From Ectobacillus funiculus (lineage in GTDB: Bacteria; Bacillota; Bacilli; Bacillales; Bacillaceae_G), in NCBI RefSeq assembly GCF_004138295.1, contig NZ_SCFM01000017.1, forward strand, positions 1 to 64,000: DNA of 64,000 nt, read 5' to 3'. Below, piece after piece: positions 40,335-49,096 of the stretch. Position 1 is the stretch's first letter. Each line of letters starts with the position of its first letter. Under the pieces are notes generated by a model, which saw only the letters and a list, made by a program, of their open reading frames with translations, was not told the DNA's origin and did not search any database. A program made the position numbers and the translations under genes.

Positions 40335-41723
40335 TTACTTCACAGGGATTCGAACGATAAATGTACTTCCTTCGTTTAACTTGCTTGTTACATGAATTGT
40401 TCCTTGATGGGCATCCACAATCCATTTTGCAATGGATAATCCGAGTCCGTGTCCGCCCATTTGCCTTGCGCGCGATTTATCGACTCGATAAAAGCGATCA
40501 AATACCTTGTCACAATCCTCTGGCGGAATCCCTACTCCTGTATCCCGAACCTGCATAATAAACATTTTATTTTGCTCCGTGCCTTCCGTAGATAAGCTTA
40601 ATTGTACCAAACCATTATTTGGCGTGTATTTAATCGCGTTATCCAACAAAATGTAAAGCAGCTGCTTCAATTTTTCCAAGTCTGCATATAAATGGATATC
40701 AGAAAACGCATGAAATTGAAGACTGATATTTTTAGCTGCAGCAATCGGCTCTAATGATTTAACAATCGTGTCGGCATGTGTACGAAACTCAAACGAATCC
40801 CGACGTACTTCTAGCGTACCTGAATCCGATCGCGCCAATGTAAGCAAATCACCAATTAGGTTGGCCATTCGTTTTACTTCATCCTTCATATTTCCTAAAA
40901 CATTACGAGAAAACGGATCTTCTTCAATTGTCTCCTCCATCTCCAATGTATCAATAGATGATAACAAAACACTTAAAGGCGTGCGCAACTCATGCGAAGC
41001 ATCCGCCACAAACTCCCTTTGCCTTGCGAAAGCATTCGCAATTGGAATCATCGTTCGTTTTGATAAAAAATGACTAATAGCTAAAGCAACGATAAAAAAT
41101 AAAAGACCAATTCCTCCAAGAACAAAGATGACCCACTGGAATATTTTTTGTTGCACCGATACATCTTTTCCAATATAAAGCCTTCCTACAACTTCATTTT
41201 CATAATAGACAGGACGCCCTACCATCATAATGTGCATCGTACGATTTTTCTCAAATTCGATATGTCGTTCTTTTCCCACTTCCGGAAGGTTTACCTTTAC
41301 ATCTGTATAGCGAACCTCTTCTTTGGACGGCTCCCAGTTTCGCAAGGTTTCCAGCAAATTGGACTGCATCCAACGTATCGACTCATCTCCGACCAAAACT
41401 TCATCATTTTTGCCTACTACATAATAAAACAACAGGCTGTCATTCGAAATAATCACATTCTCATCAACTGAACCAGGTCTTGAAGCTTTCTTCTTTTGAA
41501 TAAATTCATCTTGAATAACATTAATCTCTCTTTTGGCCAGTTCTTTCATTTGCCTTTCTTGCTGTGTGAATATGATGTTATATAATAGTGCGTACACCAC
41601 CGCAATGAATAGAACGAGAAACAGCACTAGAACCCCGCTGTATAGCAGTGTGAGGCGATTTTGGGTTTGGGAGAATACATCCTTTCCCGAAAGAAACTTT
41701 TGAAAATAGCTTTTAATCTTCAA
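40335..41723 (-). CDS. Sensor histidine kinase of an OmpR-type two-component system
   Basis: This 462-residue kinase has two membrane helices (about 25-50 and 197-218) enclosing an extracellular sensor region of about 145 residues. The phosphoacceptor His is in EFVADASHELRTPLSVLLS (about 240), and the ATPase boxes are LLDNAIKYTPNNG, VRDTGVGIPPEDC and GGHGLGLSIAKWI. A clear HAMP is not visible. It overlaps the response regulator by 11 bp. The exporter operon just upstream is its most likely target. Confidence 0.9.
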   Translation of the reverse strand: MKIKSYFQKFLSGKDVFSQTQNRLTLLYSGVLVLFLVLFIAVVYALLYNIIFTQQERQMKELAKREINVIQDEFIQKKKASRPGSVDENVIISNDSLLFYYVVGKNDEVLVGDESIRWMQSNLLETLRNWEPSKEEVRYTDVKVNLPEVGKERHIEFEKNRTMHIMMVGRPVYYENEVVGRLYIGKDVSVQQKIFQWVIFVLGGIGLLFFIVALAISHFLSKRTMIPIANAFARQREFVADASHELRTPLSVLLSSIDTLEMEETIEEDPFSRNVLGNMKDEVKRMANLIGDLLTLARSDSGTLEVRRDSFEFRTHADTIVKSLEPIAAAKNISLQFHAFSDIHLYADLEKLKQLLYILLDNAIKYTPNNGLVQLSLSTEGTEQNKMFIMQVRDTGVGIPPEDCDKVFDRFYRVDKSRARQMGGHGLGLSIAKWIVDAHQGTIHVTSKLNEGSTFIVRIPVK

Positions 41724-42387
41724 TTTTGTACCCCACCCCGCGGATGCTTTGAATTACATCCTGTTGTCCAAACACATCAAGCTTTTTTCTCAGCAATTTC
41801 ACGGTAGCATCCACAATCTTCAATGATACATCCGCATCATATCCCCATACACGATCTAAAATGAGTTCACGAGGCAATACTTGTCCTTTATTCTGCACTA
41901 GCAAATCAAGCAAACCAAATTCACGAGGGCTAAGCAAGATTTCTTCTTCTCTCTGACGAATCACACGGTTTGTTCGATCCAACTCAAACGAACCAAGAGA
42001 AACACAGTCGCCTACAATCGGCACATACGCTCTACGCGTTAACGCTCGAAGTCGTGCCAACAGCTCAGCAAGTTCAAATGGCTTTACTAAATAATCGTCA
42101 GCACCGGCATCCAACCCCTCTACACGATCCTCCACCGTATCCTTTGCCGTGAGCATTAAAATAGCCCCTGAATAACCGTCTTTACGTAAGCGACGACATA
42201 CATCTGTACCATCTCCGCCCGGCATCATCCAATCTAAAATCAATATATCATAATGAGAAGATTTCGCGTAATCATAAGCATCTCCGCCCTCTTGCACCCA
42301 ATCTACTTGATAGCCGCCTTTTTTCTTTAACATATGAACAACAAGTTCACCAAGACGCACATCATCTTCTGCCAAAAGTATATTCAT
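41713..42387 (-). CDS. OmpR-family response regulator
   Basis: This 224-residue DNA-binding regulator has a receiver domain (NILLAEDD at the start, phospho-Asp in DILILDWMMPG, conserved Lys in DDYLVKPFE) and a winged-helix output domain (LSPREFGLLDLLVQNKGQVL, VDATVKLLRKKLD, IRGVGYKIED). The ATG at 42387 is chosen because AAAGGAGAG lies seven bases upstream; the longer frame to 42423 runs into the ribosome binding site. It is followed by its kinase. Confidence 0.93.
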   Translation of the reverse strand: MNILLAEDDVRLGELVVHMLKKKGGYQVDWVQEGGDAYDYAKSSHYDILILDWMMPGGDGTDVCRRLRKDGYSGAILMLTAKDTVEDRVEGLDAGADDYLVKPFELAELLARLRALTRRAYVPIVGDCVSLGSFELDRTNRVIRQREEEILLSPREFGLLDLLVQNKGQVLPRELILDRVWGYDADVSLKIVDATVKLLRKKLDVFGQQDVIQSIRGVGYKIED

Positions 42388-42541
42388 CCAAAATCTCTCC
42401 TTTTTAGACGTACATTCTTTCATTATACTAACAAGTTTTAATGAAAAAAAGGTGAAAGACCTGTTATGCTTATACAGAATTGTCTAAAAAGAGGAGAAGA
42501 GTATCCTTAGAGTTGGAGGAATAGCGATCTAATCACTTTAC

Positions 42542-42682
42542 GTTAAAGAAAACTCGCTGATTAGCGAGCTCTGCTCTTGGGCGAAGACAGAGACGTAAGT
42601 TATGCTTACAATGTATTCCCAAAATTTTTGACTACGTGGAATTCGCCTCTAACTGGACCTTATCCTTTCTTAACGTGAGAGT
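42542..42682 (+). repeat. TAR repeat, full length, diverged
   Basis: TTAAAGAAAACTCGCTGATTAG, CTTGGGCGAAGACAGAGACGT, TTCCCAAAATTTTTGACTACG and CCTCTAACTGGACC are recognisable. It lies downstream of the secreted repeat-protein gene. No clear terminator hairpin is seen at its right end, unlike most copies. Confidence 0.78.
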
Positions 42683-42706
42683 AACGGGCGTATGTATCTG
42701 CTCCTT

Positions 42707-43501
42707 TTATTGCACATACACATTTCCATCCAGAAGCCACGGTACAAACTCTACATTTTTTGCTTGATCAGGAAACTGCTCTTTAATCGCCTTTGCAAGT
42801 TCCTCCGTACTGCTTCCCTCTTTGTAAATACCTAGTTGCTTGGCTACGCTCTTTATTTTCGCTTCTTGTACCTCATTGAAGAGCTGAAACAGTCCTTTTC
42901 CATACATTGAAACACCAAGTTCTTGTGCCTGCGCAATCATTTTTGCTTCAGACACTTCCTGTGCGATGGTCTCTAATTCTTTATTAGCTGTCTCAATTCC
43001 TAATGACTTAGCCTCGTTCATTATCCTCGTACGATACAACTCCTTAGCGTCAGCACTGGCATCACTATCTGCGGCAGCAACCCCGAATACTTCCTGTATC
43101 ATTCTTTTCTCCGCTAATTCTTGTGTTAACGTAGAAACGGTTTTTCCTTCTGTAGAAATTCCTATCGCTTCTGCTTCCTGCTTCAGCTGCTTTGTATAAA
43201 TTTCCTCAGACAGCTCCCCTGTTCCTTTCCCATCAGTTTCAATACCAAGACTTTCCGCTTCTGTTCGCAGTTCCTTATCCTGAATCTCCTTCTCTAAAAT
43301 AAGAGCATCCTTTCCCTCCGTGCTAATTCCAAGTTTTGCTGCTTCTTCCTTTACTGCATCTTCATCTACAGTATGGGTATCCTCCATGTCCATTTCAACA
43401 GCCCGTGTATCTTCTTTCTGCTCAGTCAAACCGACATTCCCACCAGCACTTCCAAGTGTAAGAGCTGTACTTATAGCAAGCAGCAATCCTTTCATATTCA
43501 T
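42707..43501 (-). CDS. Exported protein of tandem helical repeats, function unknown
   Basis: This 264-residue protein has an N-terminal signal-like segment (MKGLLLAISTALTLGSAGG) and then six to seven degenerate ~32-residue repeats. Each contains a core such as EAAKLGISTEGKD, EAESLGIETDGKG, EAEAIGISTEGKT, EAKSLGIETANKE and QAQELGVSMYGKG, followed by a L..EI or L..EV helix. I do not recognise the family; the helix-turn-helix period resembles SAP/LEM-like modules. It lies between a MacB-like permease and a two-component system, flanked on both sides by TAR repeats in the same orientation. An extracellular sensor or immunity role is only a guess. Confidence 0.7.
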   Translation of the reverse strand: MNMKGLLLAISTALTLGSAGGNVGLTEQKEDTRAVEMDMEDTHTVDEDAVKEEAAKLGISTEGKDALILEKEIQDKELRTEAESLGIETDGKGTGELSEEIYTKQLKQEAEAIGISTEGKTVSTLTQELAEKRMIQEVFGVAAADSDASADAKELYRTRIMNEAKSLGIETANKELETIAQEVSEAKMIAQAQELGVSMYGKGLFQLFNEVQEAKIKSVAKQLGIYKEGSSTEELAKAIKEQFPDQAKNVEFVPWLLDGNVYVQ

Positions 43502-43544
43502 CGATCTCCTTTTCTAATCATGTTCTATCCCTGTTTATCTAACC

Positions 43545-43656
43545 CCCGCCATCCGGCGAAGACAGAGGCGTAGTTGCCCTTATCCTGTATTCCTAACATT
43601 TCCAAATACGTCGAATTCGCTTCTAGCTAGACATTTATCCTTTCCTACAGTGTAAA
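43545..43656 (+). repeat. TAR repeat lacking the hairpin end
   Basis: GGCGAAGACAGAGGCGTAGTTG, TGTATTCCTAACATTTCC, AATACGTCGAATTCGCTTC and CTAGACATTTATCC match. The left end starts inside the element at CCATCCGGCGAAG. Confidence 0.8.
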
Positions 43657-43674
43657 AAATCGTTGTCTAGCAAA

Positions 43675-43717
43675 AGCAAGAAAACGAAGTAATGCACCGG
43701 CAAATACTTCGTTTTTC
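43675..43717 (-). terminator. Terminator of the MacAB-like operon
   Basis: The stem AACGAAGTA (43683-43691)/TACTTCGTT (43705-43713) lies directly after the permease stop, with TTCTTGCTTTTG on the minus strand. Confidence 0.8.
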
Positions 43718-43721
43718 TTAG

Positions 43722-44891
43722 TTATCCATGTCGAAGCGCTTGAATTGGATGCAGCTTCGATGCTTTATTCGCTGGGAATACTCCAAAAATAACTCCCACA
43801 ACAAGAGAGAATAAAAAGGCTAGCAGCATTACATTTGTAGAGTAAACAACTGTCATGCTTGCGGCAGCAGCGAGAATCTTTGTAATGAGAAGTCCTAATC
43901 CCACTCCGATTAAGCCTCCCATTGCGCTTAATACAACTGCTTCAATTAAAAACTGCAGCAAAATGTGCTTTCGCTTCGCACCAATTGCTTTTCGAATCCC
44001 AATTTCCTTCGTTCTCTCAGAAACGGATACGAGCATAATGTTCATAATGCCAATACCGCCTACTAACAAGGAGATACTTGCAATCCCTCCGAGCAGCAGC
44101 GTCATTGTGCCTGATACGGAGCTCATCGTATTCATAACATCCTGTTGATTCACTACACTGTAGCTGTCAGATTTATCAGGAAACAGATTCGCTAATAATC
44201 GATTTGTTTGCATTTGAGCGAATGTAAGTGTGTCTGCATCCGTTGCTTGTATATATACTGTTTGAATCGATGTACTTTGAGTCACACGCTGCGCCGTGCT
44301 AATCGGCATGATAATCGTAGAGTCTCCCGATTGGCCAAGCGAGCTGCCTTTTGACTCAAGAACACCGACAACCTTGTAGGATGTTCCATTTACCTTGATT
44401 GACTGCCCGACTGGTTCAGAAGCCCCGAACAGCGTTTGTGCTGTCGTTGCCCCAAGTACAACAATTTTCTGTCTGTACTCCACATCCATATCTGTTACAA
44501 AGCGTCCTTGGCTCACTGTCAGATCGCGAATCGTTTGATACGCCTCCGTTGTTCCTGTTAACGACACTTGTGTGGATGTTTTCCCATTTTTCACTGTTAC
44601 ACGCCCTGATACAGCTGGGGCAGCAGCTGAAACACCGTTTAGCCCCGCAAACTGATCTACATCATCTAACTTGAGCTTGACCTCATCTGTGCTAATAATA
44701 TTGACAGTAAGTAAATTTGTTCCAAGACTATTAATTTGATCTGTTACTGATTTACTCGATCCCTGCCCAATCGCAACGAGTACAATTACAGAAGAAACAC
44801 CAATAATAATACCGAGCATTGTAAGAAAGGCGCGCAGCTTATTGCTCTTGATACTGCGCATTGCCATTTTGATAGATTGTGTCAAACCCAA
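43722..44891 (-). CDS. MacB/YknZ-type ABC transporter permease
   Basis: This permease of about 389 residues has one N-terminal helix (LRAFLTMLGIIIGVSSVIVLV), a large extracellular domain (about 45-260, MacB periplasmic core) and three C-terminal helices. The FtsX-like signature IGIMNIMLVSVSERTKEIGIR is followed by KAIGAKRKHIL. TTG at 44891 is the best start because GGAGG lies eight bases upstream. It overlaps the ATPase gene by about 50 bp. With the ATPase and the adaptor it should form a tripartite-like exporter for peptides or antibiotics. Confidence 0.9.
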   Translation of the reverse strand: MGLTQSIKMAMRSIKSNKLRAFLTMLGIIIGVSSVIVLVAIGQGSSKSVTDQINSLGTNLLTVNIISTDEVKLKLDDVDQFAGLNGVSAAAPAVSGRVTVKNGKTSTQVSLTGTTEAYQTIRDLTVSQGRFVTDMDVEYRQKIVVLGATTAQTLFGASEPVGQSIKVNGTSYKVVGVLESKGSSLGQSGDSTIIMPISTAQRVTQSTSIQTVYIQATDADTLTFAQMQTNRLLANLFPDKSDSYSVVNQQDVMNTMSSVSGTMTLLLGGIASISLLVGGIGIMNIMLVSVSERTKEIGIRKAIGAKRKHILLQFLIEAVVLSAMGGLIGVGLGLLITKILAAAASMTVVYSTNVMLLAFLFSLVVGVIFGVFPANKASKLHPIQALRHG

Positions 44892-45597
44892 GTAACTCAC
44901 CTCCAACCTCTGCTAGCCGCTTTTCTTCAAATAGCTGTCCATCTTGGATACGAACTCTGCGCTTTGCCTGCAGCGCAACCTCGGGGTCATGCGTAATTAA
45001 TACAATCGTGTGGCCTTGTTCATTTAAATCCTGCATAACCTTCATAATTTCCTTGCTCGTTTTGCTATCTAATGCACCAGTCGGCTCATCGGCAAGCAAA
45101 ATCGGCGGATTGCCAGCAAGCGCGCGGGCAATTGCCACACGCTGCTGCTGTCCTCCTGATAATTGTGTTGGTAAATGATGTGCACGATCACGCAAGCCAA
45201 CCTTATCTAAACATTCATAAATTATATTTTGTCTTTCCTTCGTTGAAACACCGCGATATAAAAGCGGTAGCTCTACATTTTCAAACGCTGTAAGTTTTGT
45301 TAACAGGTTGAAGTTTTGAAAGATAAAGCCAATTTTGTTGTTTCGTACCTCGGCCAGTTGACTATCATTCATTTTCTCAACCTCTTCTCCGTCAAGAAAA
45401 TAATGTCCTGAGTCAGGTCGGTCTAGGCAGCCAATCATATTCATAAATGTTGATTTCCCTGAACCGGACGGACCCATGATCGATACGAAATCACCCTTTT
45501 GAACCGTGAGTGACGCTTCATTTAGCGCCATCACGATCTCCCCACCTAGCTCATACTTTTTGATCATTTTTTCGATTCTAATAATAGGCTGTGTCAC
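44839..45597 (-). CDS. ABC transporter ATPase, MacB/LolD type
   Basis: This 252-residue ATPase has Walker A GPSGSGKST (about 43), the Q-loop in IGFIFQNFNLL, the signature LSGGQQQRVAIARAL (about 147), Walker B PILLADEPTGALD and the switch His in VLITHDPEVA. The GTG at 45597, one base after the adaptor stop, is preferred to the longer frame from 45678. It is the middle gene of adaptor-ATPase-permease. Confidence 0.94.
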   Translation of the reverse strand: MTQPIIRIEKMIKKYELGGEIVMALNEASLTVQKGDFVSIMGPSGSGKSTFMNMIGCLDRPDSGHYFLDGEEVEKMNDSQLAEVRNNKIGFIFQNFNLLTKLTAFENVELPLLYRGVSTKERQNIIYECLDKVGLRDRAHHLPTQLSGGQQQRVAIARALAGNPPILLADEPTGALDSKTSKEIMKVMQDLNEQGHTIVLITHDPEVALQAKRRVRIQDGQLFEEKRLAEVGGELLGFDTIYQNGNAQYQEQ

Positions 45598-45598
45598 G

Positions 45599-46588
45599 TT
45601 ATCTCGTTCCCCCCCCGTTTGTGCCTTGTTGTCTGTTAAATCCTCCCATGCCGCTACCCATATTACCGTTACCTCCAAAGCCGCCCATCATCATACCTTG
45701 GCCTTGCTGCGCATTTGTTGAAGAAGATGATCTAACTGCAGGCAATTGCACGGTTTCACCTTCTGTTAAGCCTTCTGTAATCTCCACATATGTGTCGTTG
45801 CTAATACCTGTTTGCACTGTTTTTTGAGAAGCAGCTGCTTGTGTATTTGCATTACCAGATGATTCAGAAGCTGTTGTTGATGCTTCACCCATTAAAACAA
45901 ATTTTTGATCTCCTCGGGTGCGTACTGCTTCAATTGGTACGTATAATACGCCATCTTTGCTTTGTGTTAAAATGCTCGCTTCTGCTGTCATACCGATTTT
46001 CAGATTGTCGGATTTGTCTAAATGCACGGTTACGTTAAATGTTGATACACCATTAGAAGCTGTTCCTTCATTCGCTACTGCTGTTACTGTTCCTGTATAG
46101 TCTGTATCCTCAAATGCACTTACGGCTACTGTTGCTGTTTGTCCAACTGCAACCTTAGAAATATCAAGCTCATCTACACCAACTACGACCTGTAAATCAT
46201 TATAATTTGTAATATGTGCTACAACTTTTCCTTCTTGTACTTTGTCGCCGGCTGCCACATTTATAGCGGTAATCGTACCTGCTGCTGGAGCTGTAATTGG
46301 ATCTGTATCACCTGTAAATGTGACAAGCTCTTGTCCCGCAGCTACTACATCTCCTGCAGATACAAGCACTTCATCAACTGTATCACTTGCCGCTGCTGTA
46401 ATGTCTGCGTTTGTTACAGATTCAAGCGAACCAGAGCCGCTTACATGCACCTCCATTTTTCCTTTTTGTACAGTTGCTGTTGACGCTTGTACAGCTTGTA
46501 CCGGTGTTGAACTTCCCTTTAAGAAGTACCACGTACCACCTCCGACTGCACCAACTAATAGAATGATAATAACAATCCACTTTTTCAA
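45599..46588 (-). CDS. MacA-like efflux adaptor (RND/HlyD type)
   Basis: This membrane-anchored adaptor of about 329 residues has one N-terminal helix (WIVIIILLVGAVGGGTWYF), a lipoyl-like pair of half-motifs (VLVSAGDVVAAGQELVTF and GTITAINVAAGDKVQEGKVV), beta-barrel and membrane-proximal domains, and an unusual Gly/Met/Gln/Asn-rich tail (GQGMMMGGFGGNGNMG). The start is uncertain. TTG at 46588 has GGGAG at a good distance; the frame stays open to 46681. The coiled-coil hairpin of Gram-negative MacA is absent, as usual in Firmicutes. Confidence 0.88.
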   Translation of the reverse strand: MKKWIVIIILLVGAVGGGTWYFLKGSSTPVQAVQASTATVQKGKMEVHVSGSGSLESVTNADITAAASDTVDEVLVSAGDVVAAGQELVTFTGDTDPITAPAAGTITAINVAAGDKVQEGKVVAHITNYNDLQVVVGVDELDISKVAVGQTATVAVSAFEDTDYTGTVTAVANEGTASNGVSTFNVTVHLDKSDNLKIGMTAEASILTQSKDGVLYVPIEAVRTRGDQKFVLMGEASTTASESSGNANTQAAASQKTVQTGISNDTYVEITEGLTEGETVQLPAVRSSSSTNAQQGQGMMMGGFGGNGNMGSGMGGFNRQQGTNGGGTR

Positions 46589-46806
46589 AATCCCTTCTCC
46601 CTTCTGTCCTTCACTTTTTTGTTTTATTGTTATTGCCTTGCTCACATATTTGCTGCCTTTCCATTCACCCTCCTGCTTCAAACCTTTTGGAAACGCGCTT
46701 CTTGCTATTTCCTAAAAGTACCTTTCTCATAGACATCTAAAATATTTCGTTTCCTTCCACTCTGCTTTATAATGTTGTTACACATTGCTGCTGAGGAGGA
46801 GAAATA

Positions 46807-48840
46807 TTGAGTAACATAGAACGGCTCGTATCTGTCTGTTCTCTTGACTGTCCCGATACGTGCAGTCTTATTGTAGAAAAGATTGATGAAAAAATAGTGA
46901 AAGTTACAGGAAATCCTGAGCATCCTGTTACAAAGGGTGTGATTTGCCATAAAGTGCGCCATACACCGGACAAAGTTCACCATCCTGACCGCTTGTTATA
47001 TCCATTAAAACGGGTTGGAGCAAAAGGAGAGGGGACATTCAAACGAATTTCCTGGGAAGAAGCGTACGCAGAAATAAAAGAAAAATTCACTGCCATTATC
47101 GATGAATATGGAGCAGAAGCAATATTGCCATACAGCTTCTACGGCAATATGGGAGTCATTAATACAGAAGGAATGGATCGCCGGTTCTTTCACCGTCTTG
47201 GTGCGAGTCAGCTAGAACGGAGTATTTGCAATGCCGCCGGGTCTACAGGGTATGTGTATACAATGGGGAAAAGCGCAGGGGTTGACCCAGAAGATACGGT
47301 TCACAGCAAGCTTATCATCATTTGGGGCTGCAACTTGCTCAGCACAAATATGCATCAAGCCATGTTCCTAACTGAGGCACGAAAAAACGGCGCAAAAATT
47401 GTTGTGATTGATGTGCACGAAAATCGAACTGCTAAATGGGGAGATTGGTTTATCCCAATTCTGCCAGGAACAGATGCAGCACTGGCGCTCGGCATCATGC
47501 ACATCTTAATAGAAGAAAATCTATTAGACAAGGCCTTCATTGATGCCTACACAGTCGGATTTGAACAGCTCCGTGAACAAGCTCGGGACTATACACCAGA
47601 AAAGGTAAGTGCTCTGACTGGCGTTAGCGTAGATGATATAAAAAAGCTCGCCCGTCTATACGGAACAACGACACCATCTTTCATCCGGATTGGTAATGGA
47701 TTGCAGCATCACGATAACGGCGGAATGATTGTTCGTGCAATTTCCTGCCTTCCTGCTTTAACAGGACAGTGGGCTCATCTAGGCGGCGGTGCAGTAAAGG
47801 GGAATAGTTCATTCAGCTCCTTTAACAGCTTTCTGCTAGAGCGGCCGGATTTAATGCCCCAGCCAGCACCTCGCATAATCAATATGAATCAGCTAGGCCG
47901 TGCACTTTTAGAGATAGCCGAACCCCCTGTGAAGGCGCTGTTCATCTATAATTGTAATCCCGCACAGGTTGCGCCCGAGCAAACAAAGGTCCGGAACGGC
48001 TTGCTGCGTGATGATTTATTCACCGTTGTACATGAGCTCTTTATGACGGATACAGCCAAATATGCTGATCTTGTATTACCGGCGACGAGCTCGTTTGAAA
48101 ATCTGGATTTATATTCATCCTACTGGCATTTATACATTATGTTAAATGAACCTGTGTTACAGCCGCAGGGTGAAGCAAAATCAAACTTTACATTATTTAA
48201 AGAGTTAGCAGCACTTATGGACTTTGAAGAAGCCTGCTTTCAAGACTCGGAGGAGGATATGATTCGTCAGGCGCTGGACAATCCACGCAACCCGCATTTG
48301 CTTGGCATTACGTACGAAGGTTTGCGTCAAAATAAATGGCTGCGTGCCCAAACGAACCAGATCGCGCCAGCTTATCAAAATCCGCCAACCCCATCCGGAA
48401 AAATTGAATTATTTTCAGAGTCGTTAGAACAGCAAGGTCTTTCCCCTCTCCCTGCTCACGTTCCATTGCAGGATTCCAAATATCCGCTTCGCTTCGTGCC
48501 GGGACCAAATCATCAATTTTTAAATACGAGTTTGGCAAACCTGCCGAAGCTACAAAAACTGGAAGGACGGCCTGTTGTCTACTTAAATGTAGAAGATGCA
48601 CAATCACGCGGCATCCAAAACGGAGACATCGTAAAGATATGGAACGACCGCGGCTCCTGCAGGCTCTTTGCAAGTGTTGGCCAAGCAGTTCTGCCAGGAG
48701 TAGCTGTCACACAAGGTCTTTGGTGGGAGGATGAAGAGCTCGGCTATATTTCTGTCAACGCTCTAACACCTGATGCACTTTCTGATATTGCCAATGGGGC
48801 TACGTTCTTTTCTGGGACGGTAGAGGTGGAAAAAGCATAG
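46807..48840 (+). CDS. yoaE: Molybdopterin-dependent oxidoreductase, YoaE type
   Basis: This 677-residue cytoplasmic enzyme has an N-terminal [4Fe-4S] motif (VCSLDCPDTCSLIV, with a later GVICHKVR Cys) and a molybdopterin dinucleotide domain. The Mo-proximal region is around ERSICNAAGSTGYVY, and the C-terminal domain carries LNTSLANLPKLQ and GVAVTQGLWW. No partner subunits lie next to it, so electron donor and substrate are unknown. The start is TTG with GAGGAGG upstream. A terminator follows. Confidence 0.88.
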   Translation: MSNIERLVSVCSLDCPDTCSLIVEKIDEKIVKVTGNPEHPVTKGVICHKVRHTPDKVHHPDRLLYPLKRVGAKGEGTFKRISWEEAYAEIKEKFTAIIDEYGAEAILPYSFYGNMGVINTEGMDRRFFHRLGASQLERSICNAAGSTGYVYTMGKSAGVDPEDTVHSKLIIIWGCNLLSTNMHQAMFLTEARKNGAKIVVIDVHENRTAKWGDWFIPILPGTDAALALGIMHILIEENLLDKAFIDAYTVGFEQLREQARDYTPEKVSALTGVSVDDIKKLARLYGTTTPSFIRIGNGLQHHDNGGMIVRAISCLPALTGQWAHLGGGAVKGNSSFSSFNSFLLERPDLMPQPAPRIINMNQLGRALLEIAEPPVKALFIYNCNPAQVAPEQTKVRNGLLRDDLFTVVHELFMTDTAKYADLVLPATSSFENLDLYSSYWHLYIMLNEPVLQPQGEAKSNFTLFKELAALMDFEEACFQDSEEDMIRQALDNPRNPHLLGITYEGLRQNKWLRAQTNQIAPAYQNPPTPSGKIELFSESLEQQGLSPLPAHVPLQDSKYPLRFVPGPNHQFLNTSLANLPKLQKLEGRPVVYLNVEDAQSRGIQNGDIVKIWNDRGSCRLFASVGQAVLPGVAVTQGLWWEDEELGYISVNALTPDALSDIANGATFFSGTVEVEKA

Positions 48841-48908
48841 TTTCAAAACGAGTGATAACTCTATTGATAGAACTGCTAGATTTCTTTATAGCATGTACAT
48901 GACATTTT

Positions 48909-48962
48909 AAGCCTGCATTCAAAAGGTACACAGCCCCTTTTGGATGCGGGCTTCTTATTTTT
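48909..48962 (+). terminator. Terminator of yoaE
   Basis: A 16-bp imperfect stem GCCTGCATTCAAAAGG/CCTTTTGGATGCGGGC is followed by TTCTTATTTTT. Confidence 0.85.
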
Positions 48963-48972
48963 ATAAAGCTAG

Positions 48973-49012
48973 TTCCTCGAATTGCTTCTTAGCTGAAAAT
49001 ACCTTCTTAAAA
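48973..49012 (+). repeat. TAR repeat, small fragment
   Basis: CCTCGAATTGCTTCTTAGCTG and AAAATACCTTCTTAAAAA correspond to the last 40 bases of the consensus. This is a decayed copy downstream of yoaE. Confidence 0.5.
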
Positions 49013-49096
49013 ATTTTAAAAGTAGAGTTAGTATAAACGAACAAGCACTTTCTCTTCTATCGAATATATATATAGAAAATAGGAGGTGAAACAACA

